This document shows, piece by piece, positions 60,247-64,000 of a stretch of 64,000 nt of DNA. Numbering within the stretch: position 1 is the stretch's first letter; each line of letters begins with the position of its first letter. The stretch is from Sphagnum compactum. Lineage: Eukaryota; Bryophyta; Sphagnopsida; Sphagnales. Made by a program: the position numbers and the translations under genes. Location: contig OZ234501.1 of NCBI GenBank assembly GCA_965153455.1, positions 2,852,001 through 2,916,000 on the forward strand, in the 5' to 3' direction. The notes beneath the pieces were generated by a model. It was not told where the DNA came from and did not search any database. It was given only the letters and a program-made list of their open reading frames with translations.

Positions 60247-61240
60247 CTCATGCGCATGAAGAAGAAGACTCTGTCTCTCTCCTCGTCTCTCCAAGTCGCT
60301 CGCCACCATGCCCAACTCATCCCATGCTATCTCTCTCTCTATAAGTGAAGAAGAAGAAGAAGAAGAAGAAGAAGACGGTGTAGTCCAACTACTACTCTAG
60401 AACCACAACACACTGACAGAGAGAATTGGGAATCCCAGGAGGAGGAGGAGCTCTTTTGCCCTAATCCTTGTTGTTGTTGTTGTGTCTGTCCCTTTTGTTC
60501 AAACCCAGAAGGATTTTCCCGTTCTTTTGTCAAGTCTTTGATCATCACACCACACTTCCAATCTCTTCTGTACTGCAATTAAGAAGAACAAGAAGAACGA
60601 GAAGAGGGGTCTTCACCAGAAGACGAAGGACAGGAAGAAGAAGAGGGGTTTTCTTCAGTGGCAGATTTGAAGGGACATGGGTTGCTGAGGGTTTCTTCAT
60701 CAGAGCTTCAGTGAAGAAGAGAAAGGAGCACAACTACTAACTTGGGTGAAGGAATTTCTGTGAGTCCAGGACTGGCCAGACAGACCAATGATGGCATGCA
60801 TTGGGGTAGGGTTTGGGAGATTGTTGTGGAAGAACTGTGTGTGAGTGCTTTCCTTTTGTTCTGGAAGAACTCTGTATGTGTGTGTGTGTGTGTTTGTGTG
60901 TTTTCTAGAGGGGTGTTTTGTTGTTGTTGTTTACTGTGTGAATCCTTGAAGAAGAAGATTCGGGAGCTCCACAAATTATGGTTGTTGGCATGTGTGGTAG
61001 GCATCATGATGCCATCTTGGTGGAGATTGTTGGGCCACGGCATGTGGGCTTTCATTGTTGGCTGACTGACCTACTGACTGACTGACGGACTGAGGAGGAG
61101 GAGGAGGAGGAGGAGAAAAAGAATTGGATTCTGGTGGTGGAGAGAGAGAGAGAAGGGGGGAAACTGTGTGGACTCATTTCAGTGTGGAGGTCTGGAGGAG
61201 GTTGGAGCTTGATAAAATAGCCATACCCTAGCATTTAAGG
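59491..61240 (+). promoter_or_regulatory. Promoter and leader region of ATG11, CT/GA-rich
   Basis: Composition changes sharply at about 59490. The region carries a TC run (59895-59920), a GA run (60213-60244), GAA triplets (60347-60374), a TG run (about 60878-60900) and GGA triplets (about 61093-61113). Long frames on both strands arise from these simple repeats and are not genes. No conserved exon is visible. An in-frame TAG lies 9 bases before the ATG at 61241, so the protein starts at or after that ATG. Introns in the leader are possible. Confidence 0.5.
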
Positions 61241-64000
61241 ATGTTGATTCACGTGGCAGAGAATGGGCATTCCTTTGAACTTGATTGTCAGCCAACGACG
61301 GTGGTGGAGATTGTACAAAACTGTCTGGTTTCTCTCACTGGGATACCAGTCCATGAGCAGATGCTCATATGTGGAGATGTGAGATTGGAACCTCAAAGAT
61401 CTCTCGGTAGCTACAAGCTGCCATCCGAAGGTCAGCATGTGTTTCTCTTCAATCGCTCCCGCCTTGTTGCTGATTGTCCTCCACCATTGCTAGAAGATCC
61501 AGAAAGTGTGGTGGCAGCAGTTGTTGTTCCGGCTGTGCCTTCTAGTGTGCATGGAGGCAGAAATCACCAGCACCACCCTCTCGATGAAGCAGATGATCCT
61601 GCTCTCAAAGCTCTGCCTTCATATGAGCGCCAATTCAAGTATCATTTCCAGAAAGGGCATGCCATTTTCACTGCAAGTCAAGTACGGTTTGATACTTGCA
61701 GACAGCTGCTGCGGGAGCAACAGGTGCAGCAAATGGCAGTGGAAACAGCTCATGGTAACATGGAGTTCTATTACAAAATCATTGACCATGCTTTCACCGA
61801 CTTCTTGAGACACTTTGGACGTCAACATAAGCAGCATTCAGATTTGCTACTCAATTTCGAGCGTGATTTGGATCGCTTGAAAGCATGCAAGCTGCACCCG
61901 AGCCTCTGGTCTGAAAACCGGAAGTCACTTCTGGACTGTGTGAAGGAGGCCAGCCTCCGCAAGTGGGCCGAAGAATGCGCTTTCTCCCACAAGCAATTTG
62001 GTGCAAAAGTGGCTGAGTTGAAGATCCTCTATGTTGACCTTCAGCGTAATGTACAGAACTTGGTTTACTCACCTCCAGTTGTCAATGTGCGGGAGCTTGA
62101 GAATACCATTGAGGATCATGTGAGGTTCAGTGAGGAGGAAGCCAGCATCATCCAGTCACTCAGGTGCATGCACTGTTTTCCTCCTCTGTTCTGCTCTGTC
62201 ATCTGATGATCATTCTGTGAAGAAGATACTCATAGGGTCCTGGCCCATCTTGCAAGCAGGTCATGGGTGTTGGTGCCAACCCATGCCAGTCAGTGCATGC
62301 TTGATGACATCTTCTATTGGCATCCAATGATCTAATGCTCTAGCGTCTTGTGTTTTGCTAATGTGTGTGGATTTGACTTTGTTTCAGCAAAGATGTAAAT
62401 ACTGTGAAGAAATTGGTGGATGATTGTGTGAGTAGTCAACAATTGGGTTTGCGTCCTCATGATGCGGTTTCAGCTCTTGGGCCCATGTACGATGTCCATG
62501 ACAAAAGTCACCTTCCCCGAATTGAAGCCTGCGATCAGGAGCTTCAGAATCTCTTGAAGTACTGCAAGAAGAGCAAAAACAAAATGAACCTGTATGTCCA
62601 CACAAGCCTCCAAAACGTTGCTGCTTTGCAGTCGAATATCCGAGACATGCGCAACCAGTTGGCATTGTTCAAAGAGGCCATGGCTCGCCAAGATGAAATC
62701 TTTCAAGAGCTCAAGAAAGTCCGCCGTGTTGGCCCTTCTTACAAGGCTTGCCTTGCTGAGGTTGTGCGCCGCAGAGAATGCATGAAGCTTTACATGGGAC
62801 AGGTGAGTCCCTTAGTGGGGAAAAGAGATTGGCAGTTCATCTTGTTGTCAGACAGAGCAGCATCATGTCTTCTGTCATTTTGATGTATCTTTGATTCTGA
62901 GCTGTGGAAGGAATGTGCTGTGGGAACAGGCGGGTCTGCTGGCAGAGAAGCTTGCTAGAAAGAGGGAGATTGAGGTGGTTCATCGAGAGGAGTTTTTGCG
63001 CATCCAGAGCATGTACATGCCCCGTGATGTGTTGCAGGCAATGGGCTTGTTTGAGCTTCCGAGTCAGTGTGTTGTCAATATTGCACCCTTCGACACCCAT
63101 TTGCTGGACATTGACATCAGTGATTTGGAGCGCTATGCACCTGAGTCCTTGGTGGGACGCTTGCCAAAGCTGGCATTGGGTGCAGATGCAAACATGAGAG
63201 GAGGCAATTCTCGCTCTCTCTCTGACAGTGGATTTCAATCTGGGGGTGAGCTTTTGAAGCCTTTTGACCCATTGTGGTTCACAAGTTGCATATCTAATAT
63301 GTAAACTTCCAAGTTTGGGTTGTGGTGCACTTCCTATGTAGTCTGCTGCCGCTGTAAGTATTGTCAGTGTTTAAGGTTCTAAACTTGGGAGGTCTTCTTC
63401 TTCTTGTGTGGCAAAATTTCCAGGGGGATCTGAAGGCTCTAGGGATGCTGGTGATGGTGACAAGTTGGAAGGAAACGAAGAAATTGAGGTTGATGAAATT
63501 GCAGGGACAAGCAAATTGGAGGTGGAGAATGCATGGCTCAAGTCTGAGTTTGCTTCTGCAGTTGCAATGCTGTGGAATTTGGACCTGGACTTTGAACTGG
63601 AAGAGGGGGAGGGTGACAGCCAGGATCCAGAAAATGCTGGAGAGGTGCAAAGGCTTGCAAAAGCCCACAGTGCAGCTCTGAAAACTGCTGATGCTTTACG
63701 CTTGAAAGATGAACATGCCAAACATCTACACACCATGCTTGCTATGTGGCAGGTATGTGATTTGTTCATGAGCTTTCAAGTACCCTTTATGAGCATCAAT
63801 GAAAGAGAGAGAAAGCAAGGTTTGCACACCCATCCTCAGGGACACATGCATTGCTTTTGTTGGGTTGGTTACAGTTCTTCTGATATTATGGTACTCTGTT
63901 ACACGACAGGCAAAATGTGGGTCCTATGAAAAGCGCATAAGGGAGCTTGAGCAGCGTCTTGCAGAACAACACATGCAGCTGCAAAAGACTTCATTGAGGA
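61241..64000 (+). CDS. ATG11 autophagy scaffold, first five exons (3' end outside the window)
   Basis: Exons: 61241-62163, 62388-62802, 62930-63245, 63424-63752 and 63910 to the window end. All junctions are GT-AG with consistent phases (2, 0, 1, 0), giving about 690 residues so far. Residues 1-75 form the ubiquitin-like N-terminus (LIHVAENGHSFELDCQPTTV). ADDPALKALPSYERQFKYHF, near 115-135, opens the ATG17-like domain. The most conserved stretches are KDVNTVKKLVDDC, RPHDAVSALGPMYDVHDKSH and CLAEVVRRRECMKLYMG, then REEFLRIQ...PRDVLQAMGL, EIAGTSKLEVENA and SYEKRIRELEQRL. ATG11 tethers the ATG1-ATG13 kinase complex to the forming autophagosome and works in selective autophagy. The Arabidopsis protein is about 1150 residues as I recall, so roughly 40 percent, including the C-terminal ATG11 domain, is missing here. 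The N-terminus is shorter than in Arabidopsis by about 15 residues. Confidence 0.95.

Noticed and set aside
59857-60315. Minus-strand 152-codon frame and overlapping frames near ATG11
   Set aside because: They are generated by TC/GA runs in the ATG11 leader and have no conserved segment.

Overview
The window looks like nuclear DNA of a land plant. The evidence is two intron-containing genes of plant-specific or plant-type families (an SMP/C2 protein of the NTMC2T6 group and the autophagy scaffold ATG11), plant telomere-type TTTAGGG repeats, GT-AG introns, and a typical plant set of transposons (Ty3/Gypsy, CACTA, hAT, Tourist-like MITE, Helitron). Introns of the two intact genes are short (about 100-380 bp), and the intergenic DNA is AT-rich and full of decayed transposons. 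A seedless plant (bryophyte or lycophyte) would fit, but the species cannot be fixed from this sequence.

Layout. 1-600: array of palindromic TGGCCA-centred units. 1.7-9.1 kb: a heavily mutated Helitron with an RPA-like fragment, an OTU-like segment, Rep and PIF1 helicase domains, and a C-terminal endonuclease/exonuclease/phosphatase domain, which makes it Helentron-like. 9.8-10.65 kb: GC-rich island of unknown role. 12.8-17.1 kb (minus strand): a 12-exon gene for an NTMC2T6-like SMP and C2 lipid-transfer protein with an N-terminal membrane anchor; I reconstructed the splice phases and all are consistent. Its 5' flank (17.1-18.5 kb) is rich in simple repeats. 23-27 kb: a 42-bp minisatellite followed by a broken hAT transposase, split by a 917-bp solo LTR with a 5-bp target duplication. 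27.6-30.9 kb: 64-bp tandem repeats and a broken receptor-like kinase whose HRD exon sits between two inverted repeat arms. 32.4-32.7 kb: Tourist-like MITE. 36.2-39.85 kb and 49.9-54.5 kb: two copies of the same dispersed repeat in opposite orientation, each with an insertion the other lacks (a CACTA element in the second). 39.85-42.2 kb: Gypsy protease and reverse transcriptase remnants (minus strand). 46.1-48.4 kb: a CACTA element that abuts the last two exons of a mitochondrial carrier gene fragment. 56-58.4 kb: a long-TIR MITE and several tandem or dispersed repeats. 59.5-61.2 kb: CT/GA-rich leader. 61.24 kb to the end: the first five exons of ATG11, cut by the window edge.

Only two genes look functional: the NTMC2T6-like gene (membrane-contact lipid transfer) and ATG11 (autophagy initiation and selective autophagy scaffold). 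They are about 44 kb apart with transposons between them, and nothing suggests co-regulation. The most unusual items are the endonuclease-bearing Helitron, the palindromic array at the left edge, the kinase exon framed by inverted repeats, and the CACTA end lying directly against a carrier exon. All statements rest on reading and translating the sequence by eye; no database search was run.
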